Origin: a virus
Length of the DNA stretch: 39,559 bases
Strand: one strand, 5' to 3'
Virus record (IMG/VR): IMGVR_UViG_3300043436_000952
Location: 1 to 39,559 of that record
Below are positions 8,385-18,300 of the stretch, in pieces; positions within the stretch are counted from its first letter, which is position 1; each line of letters opens with the position of its first letter. A program made the position numbers and the translations under genes. Under the pieces are notes generated by a model, which ran no database searches, was not told the origin of the DNA, and saw only the letters and a program-made list of their open reading frames with translations.

Positions 8385-10022
8385 ATGAAAGATAAATTTT
8401 TACAAATGGCTGGTGTTAATTCTGAGGAAGAATTCTATTCTATGTTTCCTACAGAAGAAGCATTCTTTCAAGCTTATCCTGAAGCCAGACAGATGAAGAA
8501 AGGTGGTAATGTACCCACTAATCCTGAATTATATTCTCGTGTTAAATCCGAGGCTAAATCTAAATTTGATAGATGGCCTTCAGCTTATGGTTCTGCATGG
8601 CTTGTAAAGACTTACAAGAGTCGTGGTGGTGGATATAAAAAAGCTCAAACCGGTGGTGGTATGGAGCAACAACAAATATTCCAATATCCTAACTATGATG
8701 GTAACATGGCTTCTTATTATAATAAGATGAATGAAGATAGAGCTAATAATCCTATGAGTGCTATTGGTGACTTTATGGTTAATGGTGCAATGGCTGCCGG
8801 AACTGCTATGGATAATGCAGAAGGAAATGGTGAAGATAAAATGCAGATGGCAAAGTTAGCTATGAATGTTATGGGTATGCCGGCTATGCAAATGGGTGGT
8901 GTAGGTATGATGATGCGTGATAACTATTATGATGAAGGTGGTGAAATGGCAATGGGTCAGATAATGGCTATGAATGATAAGATTGCTAGATTGCAAAACT
9001 TTATTAATGGTGAATCAGAGGTTGAGCCTTGGGTAGCTAGTAAGTTAACTTTAGCTGATGATTATATTTCTTCTGTTGCTGATTATCTTCAATTCAATGA
9101 AGGTTCTGAAGAAGGAGAGGAAGAGGAAGAAGATATTGATATGAACATGGGTGAGATGGAAGAGATGAAGATGGGTGGTATTCCTCAGCGTTATAAGAAT
9201 AGAGGATTTACTAAAGTAGGTGCTAAAAGAAAATCTGATAGAGCTGGTAAGAAATGGATGGTACTAGCTAAGAAAGGTGATAAGTATAAAATTGTACATG
9301 GTGGTTATGTTGGTATGAAAGACTTTAGCCAGCATGGTTCTCAAAAGCGTAAAAAGAATTTCTGGAATAGAATGGGTGGTAAAGATTCAAGTAAGGCTAC
9401 AGATCCATTCTCTCCTTTATACTGGCACAAACGTTTTGGTACTTGGGCTAATGGTGGTGAACCTAGTAATCCTGGATTCCAAGCATTACCAGATTATGTA
9501 CAAAACAAGATTATGTCTAATATGGCTTATGGTGGATACATGCCAGAAATGAGTGTTGGTGGTAAGATGCCAGCTGAAATTGCTCGTGCACGTTTTGCAG
9601 CAGCCGGTAACTTAGATAAGTTAGATGATTATGGTTATGCATATGGTGGTGACATAGATATGTATGGTGGTCAAATGGATATAGATGCTATATACCAGAT
9701 GATGAAAGGTGGTCAACCTTGTTATGAGTGTGGAGGTAAAGTGTATAAGCAAGGCGGTATCTATATTAATCCTGCTAATAAAGGTAAGTTTACTGAGTCC
9801 GCTAATAGAGCCGGTATGGGTGTGCAAGAGTTTGCTAGAAAGGTACTTGCAAATAAAGAGGACTATAGTGCAACACAAGTTAAAAGAGCTAACTTTGCTA
9901 GAAATGCTGCAGGTTGGAAGAAACAATTTGGTGGTATGACTGAAGGCGCTGAATTAGAATTACATCCTGATGAGATTCAAGCATTGATTGATCAGGGATA
10001 TGGTATTGAGTATTTAGATTAA
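8385..10022 (+). CDS. Gly/Met-rich cargo/head protein with several small viral modules (545 aa)
   Basis: A mosaic of short basic modules. A PSAY motif (P65-Y68, followed by SAWLVKTYKSRGG) lies near the start. Residues about 122-199 are extremely Met/Gly/Ala-rich. An acidic run rich in Glu follows at about 238-265. Residues about 280-354 form a basic module starting at KKWMVLAKKGDKYK and ending in YWHKRFGTW. A CYECGG knuckle sits at C446/C449. Residues about 455-520 (INPANKGKFT to VKRANFARNA) recall a module shared by many phages and large DNA viruses. GG dipeptides recur more than 15 times. No catalytic site is visible. Its place between the muzzle and the large ejected proteins suggests capsid cargo or a DNA-organising virion protein. 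It starts 5 bases after the upstream stop, with a run of A before the ATG. Confidence 0.75.
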   Translation: MKDKFLQMAGVNSEEEFYSMFPTEEAFFQAYPEARQMKKGGNVPTNPELYSRVKSEAKSKFDRWPSAYGSAWLVKTYKSRGGGYKKAQTGGGMEQQQIFQYPNYDGNMASYYNKMNEDRANNPMSAIGDFMVNGAMAAGTAMDNAEGNGEDKMQMAKLAMNVMGMPAMQMGGVGMMMRDNYYDEGGEMAMGQIMAMNDKIARLQNFINGESEVEPWVASKLTLADDYISSVADYLQFNEGSEEGEEEEEDIDMNMGEMEEMKMGGIPQRYKNRGFTKVGAKRKSDRAGKKWMVLAKKGDKYKIVHGGYVGMKDFSQHGSQKRKKNFWNRMGGKDSSKATDPFSPLYWHKRFGTWANGGEPSNPGFQALPDYVQNKIMSNMAYGGYMPEMSVGGKMPAEIARARFAAAGNLDKLDDYGYAYGGDIDMYGGQMDIDAIYQMMKGGQPCYECGGKVYKQGGIYINPANKGKFTESANRAGMGVQEFARKVLANKEDYSATQVKRANFARNAAGWKKQFGGMTEGAELELHPDEIQALIDQGYGIEYLD

Positions 10023-10026
10023 TACA

Positions 10027-12711
10027 ATGAAAAAGAAAGTAAGGGTTAAGAGTTTACCTAAAGCTCAAAATGGTATGCAACCACCTATGGTTTTAACACC
10101 AGAGCAAAAAAACATATGGTTAAAAAATCAAGGTATGTTTGGTACTCCAACTGCTTTTGAGAATCCATTTGAATTAAGTAATCCTAGTTTTATTTATAAT
10201 ACTAAAAGACCTGCTAAATCTGGTGAGTTTATAAAATCTCCAGGTATGGGTCCTATTGGTGCAGATGATTATTATGCAAACTTAGCCCAACAGAATATTG
10301 CTGCTCCAGCTGGTACCAGATTTGATAAAGATTTTGGTTATGCTCCTGGTACTGCAATGCCTTCAGATCTTGTAAAACCTGAACAACAAAAAGGTAATCC
10401 TTATATAGGACCTATGTTATTAGCAGGAACAGATATATTTAGTTCTGTTGCTAGAAAGATTCAAGATAGAAATACTGAAGAAGATTTTAGAAATCAGTTT
10501 TTAGCTGATAACTTATACAATGTTAGACCGGAAGATTACTCTGGTAATAGAGGAGATTACTTAACTAATACTCCTGGTTTTGGTTTAGACTTTAGACCGG
10601 ATGAAGCTATATATGGTGATTACAATAAAATTGCCCAGATGGGTGGAGAAATGAAAAGAAAAGTAAAAGTTACAAGTTTACCACAAGCCGGATATGGTGG
10701 TACTCAAAATGCTAAAGCTGTTAATCAGTTATATGGTAACTCAGCTTACATGATGAACATGTTTAATGGTGCCACTAAAGGTGAACCACAAGAAGAATAT
10801 GGTCAGACATTAGGACCGGATCCTAGATCTATCTCTGTATTAGAAGCAGAGAAGGGAGAGACTCTAGTACGTAAAGGTACTAATAGTACAATTCCTGAGT
10901 TCTTTAAGATTGGTGGTAAGCGTCACTCAGAAGGTGGTACTCCATTAGCCGGAGATAAAGCTACTCCAGATAGTTTTATTTACTCAGATACAAAGGCTAT
11001 GAAGATTAAAGATCCAGCTATCTTAGAATCTTTTGGTTTTGCTGCTAAGAAAGGCGGTTATACTCCAGCTCAAATTTCTAAGAAGTTTGATCTTAATAAT
11101 AAAGAATTGCGTGAAGGTTTATATTCTGAAACTGATCCCTTACGTAAAAAGACAGCTGTTATGATGGCTGATAACTATATCTCTAATTTAGGTAAGCTAG
11201 CTCTTGTACAAGAATCACAGAAAGGATTTCCTCAAGGTGTTCCACAGATTGCTGTACCATATATGGATAAAGTAGGATTAGATCCAGCACAATTTTTACC
11301 AGAACAACCAATGATGGATCCTAATATGCAGTACGCTCAGAAAGGTGCACAGGTAAAAAATCCTGAACCTCCCCGTCCTGAAGCATTAAAACCATATATT
11401 GATAAAGGTATTATTACTTGGGATGCTGGAAGAGGAGCATATAGAGTTGCTCTTACAGATAGTCAGATGCCAGCAAAAGATAGATACAATCTTTTAGAAG
11501 AACTGACTCCAGTATTAAATCAATACAAATATGAAAACATAGTTCAAAGTGGTTCTGCTAAAACTAAGAGCCCTTATAATCAGTTTTATGCTGGATTTAC
11601 ACCACAGGATTATGAGTATAAAATTGTAGAAAGAAATTTAGGTAAAGAACAAGCTGATAGTTTAGATGAAGTAGGTTTACGTAAAGCTGCTTATGATATT
11701 ATGGGCTTTAAACCTAATGTGGATATTACTAATCCTAATATTTATAATGATCCTAAATTCTTTGGAGAATTCTCTAGAGCTTTCTATAGATATTTACCAG
11801 AGAAGAAATTTAGGGCTGAGTTAGGAGATGATGAAAGATTTGGATTTGAGCATTATGATGCTATTCCTAAAAAACCAAAAACTCCTCCTGGAGGAAATCC
11901 TCCAAGAGAAGTCCCTCCAGGAGAATTAAATCCTCCACCACCAACTCCAAGAAGACCTATTGGTTTTTATCCTCAAGATGTATTAAATGCTGCTACAGCA
12001 GTTGGTGATTTAGCAAGTATCAATAGATATTTTCCTAGAATGGCCCAGTTTACTGCAGAGCCTATGAAGCCTACTTACTATGATCCTAATAGAGAGTTAG
12101 CAGCTAATGCTGAGATGGCTAATATTGCTGCTGCAAACTTAGCTCAGTTTACTGGACCGCAAGCTTTCAATACAAGATTCTCTGATGTACAAGGTAAAGG
12201 TTTAGCTAATGCTGCTAATATCTTGGGTAGATATAACAACTTAAACGTTGGTGTAGCTAATCAGTTTGAACAAGCTAATAAGCAATTGATAAATGAAGTT
12301 AATTTTAAAAATCAGTTAGCTGCTAATGACTTCTATGATAAGACTATTGCTACTAATCAAAATTATGATAATGCTAGAAGAGCTGGTAGAAGACAAGCTG
12401 TAGATTATGTAAATGCTGCATTAGAAAATAGATTTATGACAGAGCAAATGAATAGTCTATATCCTAACTATTATGTAGAACCTTCCAGACTTAAAACTTA
12501 TTATACTCCTGGTAGACAAATTACTCCAACACAAAGAGGTAATGATATGATGGCTTATTTAGAATCAACTGGTATACCATTTGATTTTACAGATCCTGCG
12601 GTACAAGCTGCTTTGCTTAAAGGCATCATGGGTGATGTAAATGTAGATGAACGTGGTAACATTGCAGCTGCTCAAGCAGGGATGGGTAAAAGAAGAAGTA
12701 AGACTTCTTAA
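10027..12711 (+). CDS. capsid cargo protein with internally repeated N-terminus (894 aa)
   Basis: Likely packaged in the virion. The basic start MKKKVRVKSLPKAQNG (residues 1-16) is echoed at residues 209-223 as MKRKVKVTSLPQAGYG, as if two cargo genes had fused or the leader were duplicated. Residues about 289-340 (IPEFFKIGGKRHSEGGTPL, then PDSFIYSDTKAMKIKD) match a segment I recall from crAss-like cargo proteins. A Pro-rich linker spans about 614-645 (NPPPPTPRRP). The C-terminal 250 residues are Asn/Ala-rich helices (ELAANAEMANIAAANLAQF). I count no cysteine. The internal Met209 is preceded by GGTGGAGAA and could act as a second start. The gene ends in TAA, followed by a 54-base gap that may hold a promoter. 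Confidence 0.8.
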   Translation: MKKKVRVKSLPKAQNGMQPPMVLTPEQKNIWLKNQGMFGTPTAFENPFELSNPSFIYNTKRPAKSGEFIKSPGMGPIGADDYYANLAQQNIAAPAGTRFDKDFGYAPGTAMPSDLVKPEQQKGNPYIGPMLLAGTDIFSSVARKIQDRNTEEDFRNQFLADNLYNVRPEDYSGNRGDYLTNTPGFGLDFRPDEAIYGDYNKIAQMGGEMKRKVKVTSLPQAGYGGTQNAKAVNQLYGNSAYMMNMFNGATKGEPQEEYGQTLGPDPRSISVLEAEKGETLVRKGTNSTIPEFFKIGGKRHSEGGTPLAGDKATPDSFIYSDTKAMKIKDPAILESFGFAAKKGGYTPAQISKKFDLNNKELREGLYSETDPLRKKTAVMMADNYISNLGKLALVQESQKGFPQGVPQIAVPYMDKVGLDPAQFLPEQPMMDPNMQYAQKGAQVKNPEPPRPEALKPYIDKGIITWDAGRGAYRVALTDSQMPAKDRYNLLEELTPVLNQYKYENIVQSGSAKTKSPYNQFYAGFTPQDYEYKIVERNLGKEQADSLDEVGLRKAAYDIMGFKPNVDITNPNIYNDPKFFGEFSRAFYRYLPEKKFRAELGDDERFGFEHYDAIPKKPKTPPGGNPPREVPPGELNPPPPTPRRPIGFYPQDVLNAATAVGDLASINRYFPRMAQFTAEPMKPTYYDPNRELAANAEMANIAAANLAQFTGPQAFNTRFSDVQGKGLANAANILGRYNNLNVGVANQFEQANKQLINEVNFKNQLAANDFYDKTIATNQNYDNARRAGRRQAVDYVNAALENRFMTEQMNSLYPNYYVEPSRLKTYYTPGRQITPTQRGNDMMAYLESTGIPFDFTDPAVQAALLKGIMGDVNVDERGNIAAAQAGMGKRRSKTS

Positions 12712-12765
12712 ATCTTAGAGGTTTAATAGTTTAACTTTATATTTGTTATATTTATAATATAGATA
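12712..12765 (+). promoter_or_regulatory. intergenic leader with candidate Bacteroidota -7 element
   Basis: This is the only sizeable gap within the structural block. It holds TATATTTG at 12738-12745, which matches the Bacteroidota -7 consensus TAnnTTTG exactly. Transcription would begin near 12752, about 14 bases before the ATG at 12766. The -33 element is weak (TTAG near 12715). An AT-only inverted repeat, TATATT-tat-AATATA, lies at 12747-12761. A promoter here would separate the ejected-protein genes from the tail and cargo genes. AT-rich DNA produces such matches by chance, so confidence is moderate. Confidence 0.45.
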
Positions 12766-15363
12766 ATGGCTACTTACATTCAAGGTCTTACTGATTACAT
12801 ACCAAAGGCTGAGCCCTATAAACCCAATTTTGATTTTCTTAATACGGTTTTAGCAACAAGACAGGCTAGGTATGATAGTTCACTTAATCAATTAAGTGGC
12901 GCATATGGTAGCATTGTATATGCTGATCTCACAAGAGATGATAATAGAGTTGCTAGAGATAACTTCTTGAAGAACTCTGAAAAAGCTATTCAACAAATTA
13001 CAACTTTAGATCTTTCTGATCCTGCTAATGTACAATTAGCACAGCAAGTATTTCAACCTTTTGTAGATGATAAAAGAATGCAGTATGATATTCTGCTAAC
13101 AAAAGGAGCAAACAAAGCTAAAAAACAAGCTGATCTTTTTAAAAATTCTGGTGATCCAAATATTGCAAGTAAGTATTGGGATACTGGTGTTAGAGCTATT
13201 GACTATAAGTTATTAGAGTTTAAAAATGCTGACCAGGAAAAAGCCTATAAAATGGCCATTCCTAAGTATACACCATATATCAATATAGTAAAGGAAGCTA
13301 AAGACATCTTAGGAGATGACTTTAATATTAGTGTAGATGAGAAAATGGGTGGTTATATTGTAACTACTAAGAATGGTGATAAAGCTATTAATGCTATTCA
13401 TCAATACTTAGATGCTACTTTATCTACAGATCCTAGAGTTAGAGAGTACGCAAGTACATTAGCTTATGTATCATCTATGGATGATATAATGAATTTATCT
13501 CAAAACTATAACGGAGATATTAATGAAGCTAAGGCACAATATTATATTGGTAAATCTGGCGCTCTTATAGATAACGTAGATTCTAAGATTGAAGATTACA
13601 CACATGAGATGGCGGGAATTAATTCTAAGCTATTGATGTATGAATCTAGAATTGATAGGGGTGGTCAACTTACTGATAAAGAACAGAAAGATTTTCAAAA
13701 ATTAACTGCTGAAAAAGCTGTTTATGATAATGCTTTAAATTCTTTAGATGCTAATAAGGGTTCTTTAATAACAGCATTAGAAACAAATGATATATCTCAA
13801 TTAGAAAGATATAGCCAAAGTCTTATTGCTCAATCTAAAATTACAGATGAGATTGCTAAAGCTACACAGATTAATGCTTATAGGAATTATGAAAGAAGCA
13901 TGAAAGCTGATCCCTATGAAAAATCTCAATTTGATGCAGCCTTAGATTTTTCTTATTGGACTAAGAAAAAGTCTATGGAATGGGCAAGAGAAGATGCACA
14001 GAAAGCTTTAGAAAAAGCTGATAAAGAAGCTAAGGAAGCTGCCGGATCAGAACTTATGTCTACAAGAGTTCAAACAGAAGCTGGTAAAACAGATTCTTGG
14101 AATAATGATTTAAGTAGTAGAGATAATAGTTTAGGAGGTTATCATAACTCAGTAAAAGATGTAATTAATAATATTAGTGACTTAGGAGAAAGTGATCCTA
14201 AAATTAAACAGGCTTTAGATAATGCATTAAAGTCTACAGGTTTATCATATAATAATATTATGTCTGGAAACTATAACTCTATTGGTGTAAGTAATCTTAA
14301 TAAAGTTAATAATGCATTAGTATCAATGATTAAGGCTGATCCTAATATCTATAAGTCTCTTGGTAGTTTAGTATCTCAAATGAATACTAAAAAGCAAGTA
14401 GCTTATTCTAATGCAGGTCAATTACAAAAGAATAATAACGTTACAGTTATGAATCTAATGCGCTCTACAAATCTTTCTGCTGGTGAAAAAATAATTCTTA
14501 GAGAGATGTTTACAAAAGATGGAGCCTTATTAAGTGCTAAAAGTGCATATGATAGAGCTAAAACTAAAGCAGGCGTATCTGATTTAGATTTTGGATACTT
14601 TAAAAATGTTTATGATGATTTGCTTGATGATTTTGCATTAAACTATAATGAACAAGCAAGTAATAATAATCCATTATATAAGCCTGTAGGAATGTTAGGT
14701 GTAGGTGGTGGAGGAACTATGGTAGATTATGCTACTAGTGGTGTTGCAGATCCAACTAAACAAAAGTCTAGAAGCTACTTAGCATTTAAAGAACTATTAG
14801 ATGATGCTGGTAATCCGGGGTCTGTAGTAGCTTTAGGTTCACCAGCTGAACTAAGAGAGGCATCTGAAGGAAATATTGGTGCTATAACTAATGATCCATA
14901 TCTTAGAACTTATGTTGATGGATTAAATGTCACTATGCTTGCTAATAAAAAACCCGTTACTTTTTCATACTCTCTTTCTGGATTAGGTTCTACTAAGTAT
15001 AATACTTTAAATATTAAACCTAATGCTGAAGATCCTGCATTGAAAGCTTTAAAAGAGGGTAATAAAGAATTGTATAATAACATTATACAGAAAGGTATAA
15101 CTATATTTACTCCAGCAGCAGATGCTAGAAATAGAATTGCTAAAGGAGCTGCTTTAAGTGATGCTGAAATCATTCTTAATACTAATGGTAATTATGTATA
15201 TGATAATCCTAGAGTAGGTACAATCACATTTAGAAAACTAAGTGATAATAATTATAGTGCTAGCGGATTCTTAAATTCTGGAAATAAACAAGAACCAGTA
15301 AACATGACTGGTATTGATATCATTAAATTAAATAGTATTGTAAATACTTTTAATACTTTATAA
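12766..15363 (+). CDS. capsid cargo / ejection protein, crAss-like (865 aa)
   Basis: Probably an internal virion protein delivered with the DNA. The N-terminus (MATYIQGLTDYIPKAEPYKP, then YGSIVYADLTRDDN at about 46-59) closely recalls a cargo protein found just upstream of the virion RNA polymerase in crAss-like phages. Most of the chain is predicted helical and rich in Asn, Lys, Asp and Ala. A strongly charged helix at about 405-430 (AREDAQKALEKADKEAKEA) may be coiled coil. There is a glycine run near 650 (GVGGGGTM). I find no cysteine, no signal peptide and no catalytic motif. It follows the only likely promoter in the block and is separated from the next gene by 2 bases, consistent with one transcript through 34320. 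Confidence 0.8.
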   Translation: MATYIQGLTDYIPKAEPYKPNFDFLNTVLATRQARYDSSLNQLSGAYGSIVYADLTRDDNRVARDNFLKNSEKAIQQITTLDLSDPANVQLAQQVFQPFVDDKRMQYDILLTKGANKAKKQADLFKNSGDPNIASKYWDTGVRAIDYKLLEFKNADQEKAYKMAIPKYTPYINIVKEAKDILGDDFNISVDEKMGGYIVTTKNGDKAINAIHQYLDATLSTDPRVREYASTLAYVSSMDDIMNLSQNYNGDINEAKAQYYIGKSGALIDNVDSKIEDYTHEMAGINSKLLMYESRIDRGGQLTDKEQKDFQKLTAEKAVYDNALNSLDANKGSLITALETNDISQLERYSQSLIAQSKITDEIAKATQINAYRNYERSMKADPYEKSQFDAALDFSYWTKKKSMEWAREDAQKALEKADKEAKEAAGSELMSTRVQTEAGKTDSWNNDLSSRDNSLGGYHNSVKDVINNISDLGESDPKIKQALDNALKSTGLSYNNIMSGNYNSIGVSNLNKVNNALVSMIKADPNIYKSLGSLVSQMNTKKQVAYSNAGQLQKNNNVTVMNLMRSTNLSAGEKIILREMFTKDGALLSAKSAYDRAKTKAGVSDLDFGYFKNVYDDLLDDFALNYNEQASNNNPLYKPVGMLGVGGGGTMVDYATSGVADPTKQKSRSYLAFKELLDDAGNPGSVVALGSPAELREASEGNIGAITNDPYLRTYVDGLNVTMLANKKPVTFSYSLSGLGSTKYNTLNIKPNAEDPALKALKEGNKELYNNIIQKGITIFTPAADARNRIAKGAALSDAEIILNTNGNYVYDNPRVGTITFRKLSDNNYSASGFLNSGNKQEPVNMTGIDIIKLNSIVNTFNTL

Positions 15364-15365
15364 TT

Positions 15366-18300
15366 ATGGCAGAATTAGGACCAGATTTACAAGAAGATTT
15401 ATCTTTACCTCCTGTATTTCCTACACTATCAGTAAGTACTGGTTTAAATCCTTTACCTACAGATATTCCTTTGGTTCAGACAATAGATGATTTTAGTACA
15501 CCATCTATTCCTGCACCTGCTGATTTAAGTCAGTTTATTGTAGGTAATGCAGAAGCAAATTCAAGAGACCCGTATCAGGCTTTCATGGATATTGCTAGTA
15601 CTCCAACTAATGAGTCTGATATTTCAATTTATAAATCTAGACCTTACACATTTGCCTCTGGTTATAAGCGTGCTAACTTTGATAGATTTTATAATGATAG
15701 TGATAACTTCTATAAGCTAGGTTTTAATCCATATGCTAATAATGAAGAACTTTATAATTCTAATAGATCTTGGTATGAAGATTTAGGTAGAGCTGCATCT
15801 GGTATTCCTAATATGGGTTTATCATTTATTAAATCTATATATGGTTCAGATACCGGAGATGAGTATGCAAAATACAATGCTATCTATGGTAGTACTAAAG
15901 GTGGAGTTGCTGGATTTACTTCTAACTTAATTCTTAATACAGCACCCTTTCTTGCTATTGGTGCAGACTGGTTAGTAACAGAGGCAGCCTTAGCAGGTAT
16001 TACTGGTCTTACTGGTGGTGCCGCTTCTGTAGGAACTGCTCCATTGGCTGCTGCTAAAACTGTTAGCACTGCTGAAAAATTAAAATCACTTATTAATACA
16101 TTTAGAAGTGCTGATCAGATGCGGAAAAGTTTCACATTTGCTAATGCTGGTAAAGCAGCACTAAGATTTGGAGAAGCTGTTACACCATTTGCTAGTACGG
16201 CTAAAGCATTATTTGAAACTGGTAAAGCTGTAGGACAAGGAGAGAAAGTTTTAAATGCTGCTAGACTTGCCTCTAATGTTGGAACATTTGTTAGAGATAG
16301 TAAAAAACTATCATATGCATTTGGTGAAGCTAACTTAGAAGGTGATATGGTTAAAAATGAGTTTATTGATAACCGTATATCTGAGTTTATTACTGATAAT
16401 GGTTATTATCCAGATGAGCAAGAGCTAGATAAAATATATGAGTTTGCTGAGGATAGTAAGTTTACTACAACAATGATTAACATGCCATTGCTTTATTTAA
16501 GTAATGGTATTGTGTTTGATAACTTATTCAAAGGTGGTACTAAATCTTTATTCAAACCTAATAGAGCAATTGTAAAGAACTTCAGTAAGACCGGACAAAA
16601 CGTAGTTATTGAAGATGGTGTTGCTAAACTTACAACTGGATTTGCAGAGAACTTAAAGTTTGCAGCAAAAGGATTAGTAAGCCCAAGAAACTATGGAAAC
16701 TTTGCAGTTAAATATTTTGGTGCAAACGTTGCTGAAGGTTTACAGGAAGTAGCTCAAGAAGTTGTTTCAGGAGCTAGTGATGATTACTATACTGCTTTAT
16801 ATAAAACACCAGAAGGTGCTGGTGTTGCAATGTATTTAGCAGAAGCATATAATAATTTAAAAGAACAAAATTCAGCACAAGGTCTTGAAGTATTTGCTTC
16901 TGGATTCTTATTGGGCGGTTTAGCAAACATTGGAACTACTGCAGTAAGTGGAGTATTTAATCCTTTACAGAAATTATATACTCAGAGAAATCCTAACTAT
17001 AAAGATATCTATGATGCACAATCTAAACAAGCTCAGAAACTTGTAGAGGATCTTAATGATGCATTTAAAAACGGGTATAATGTATTTACTCCTGATGTAG
17101 AAAACTTACTTGTACAAATTAAGTTGGGTCAAGACATGGTAGATGCTAAACTATCATCATCATATGATGAGAAAGCATTCCATGATCTCAAAGATATGTC
17201 CAGATTTAATTCTGTATATACTGCTTTAGAAACTGGCAACTTTAATATTCTTACTGATAAGTTAAAGAATATGCAAGAGATGACTGGTGCTGAATTAAGA
17301 GATGCATTTAATCTTGATAATAGTGTAACAGATGAAGAAGCTAAAAAAGTTTTATCTGTAGCTTTAGAGAGAGCATATCAAATAGAAGGTCAGTATGATC
17401 AGTTTAAAGATATAGAGAATCCTTTTAATCCTAATAAGTTTAAAAAGTATAATCTTAAAGATAATCCTGAGAATCAAAAAGCATACTTTGATGAAGTTGC
17501 TGGTTATTATGGATTTGAAGAAGCACGTAAAACTGCTGTATTTAATTTACATGGTGTAAGACAAGCTACAAAACGTCTATCTGAGTTAACTGATGAGATG
17601 ACTAAGATTACTAGTGTGGGTAATTTAGCATTTACAGATGTAAAATCAGTATTAAGTACTGAGTCATTGCAAGATGAGTTAGATACTTTAGAGGATGAGA
17701 TTGCTAATTTGGGTGAAACAACAGATCCTAAATTAAAAACCATCTTAAAAAATAAACAGAGAAAGCAAAAAGATCTTGCATCATTTAAGAAAGAGTTTGA
17801 TAAAATCCAGGAAATGGAAGACTCTACTCTTATTGAAAAACGTAAAGCTCTTAAAAAAGCATTTACTAGATATATAAACAGATTAGCTGAAAACAATAAT
17901 GAAATTATTCCAGCTGATCAATTAGACAATCTATTTGGATTACTCTCTGATTACTATTCCTTATCTAAAGATGTAAGAAAGTATAATAACAATGTTACTG
18001 CTCTTACAGATCCTAATAACTTTTATGCAGAAGCATTAAGAAGAATTAATGCTAGGCGTGTAAGAATGGATAAGATGCAGGAGTATATGCAAGAAGCAGT
18101 TAAGACATTTACTAACGTTAAAAAGAGTAATGATTTAATTAATGATATTGCAGATGCTGGATTTACAATTGATCAAAAGACAATCAATGAGCAAGCTATT
18201 GCTGATTATGATTCTTTTGTAAATACATTACTTACAGATCCTGATGTAAAGTTTATTGATATTAACTCTGGTAATAGTTTTGGTAAGGATGACGCTAGAT

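Noticed and set aside
9621-9926. 101-aa antisense frame with Thr/Ile/His-rich sequence
   Set aside because: Mirror of the Gly/Tyr/Met-rich codons of the 545-aa gene; low complexity.
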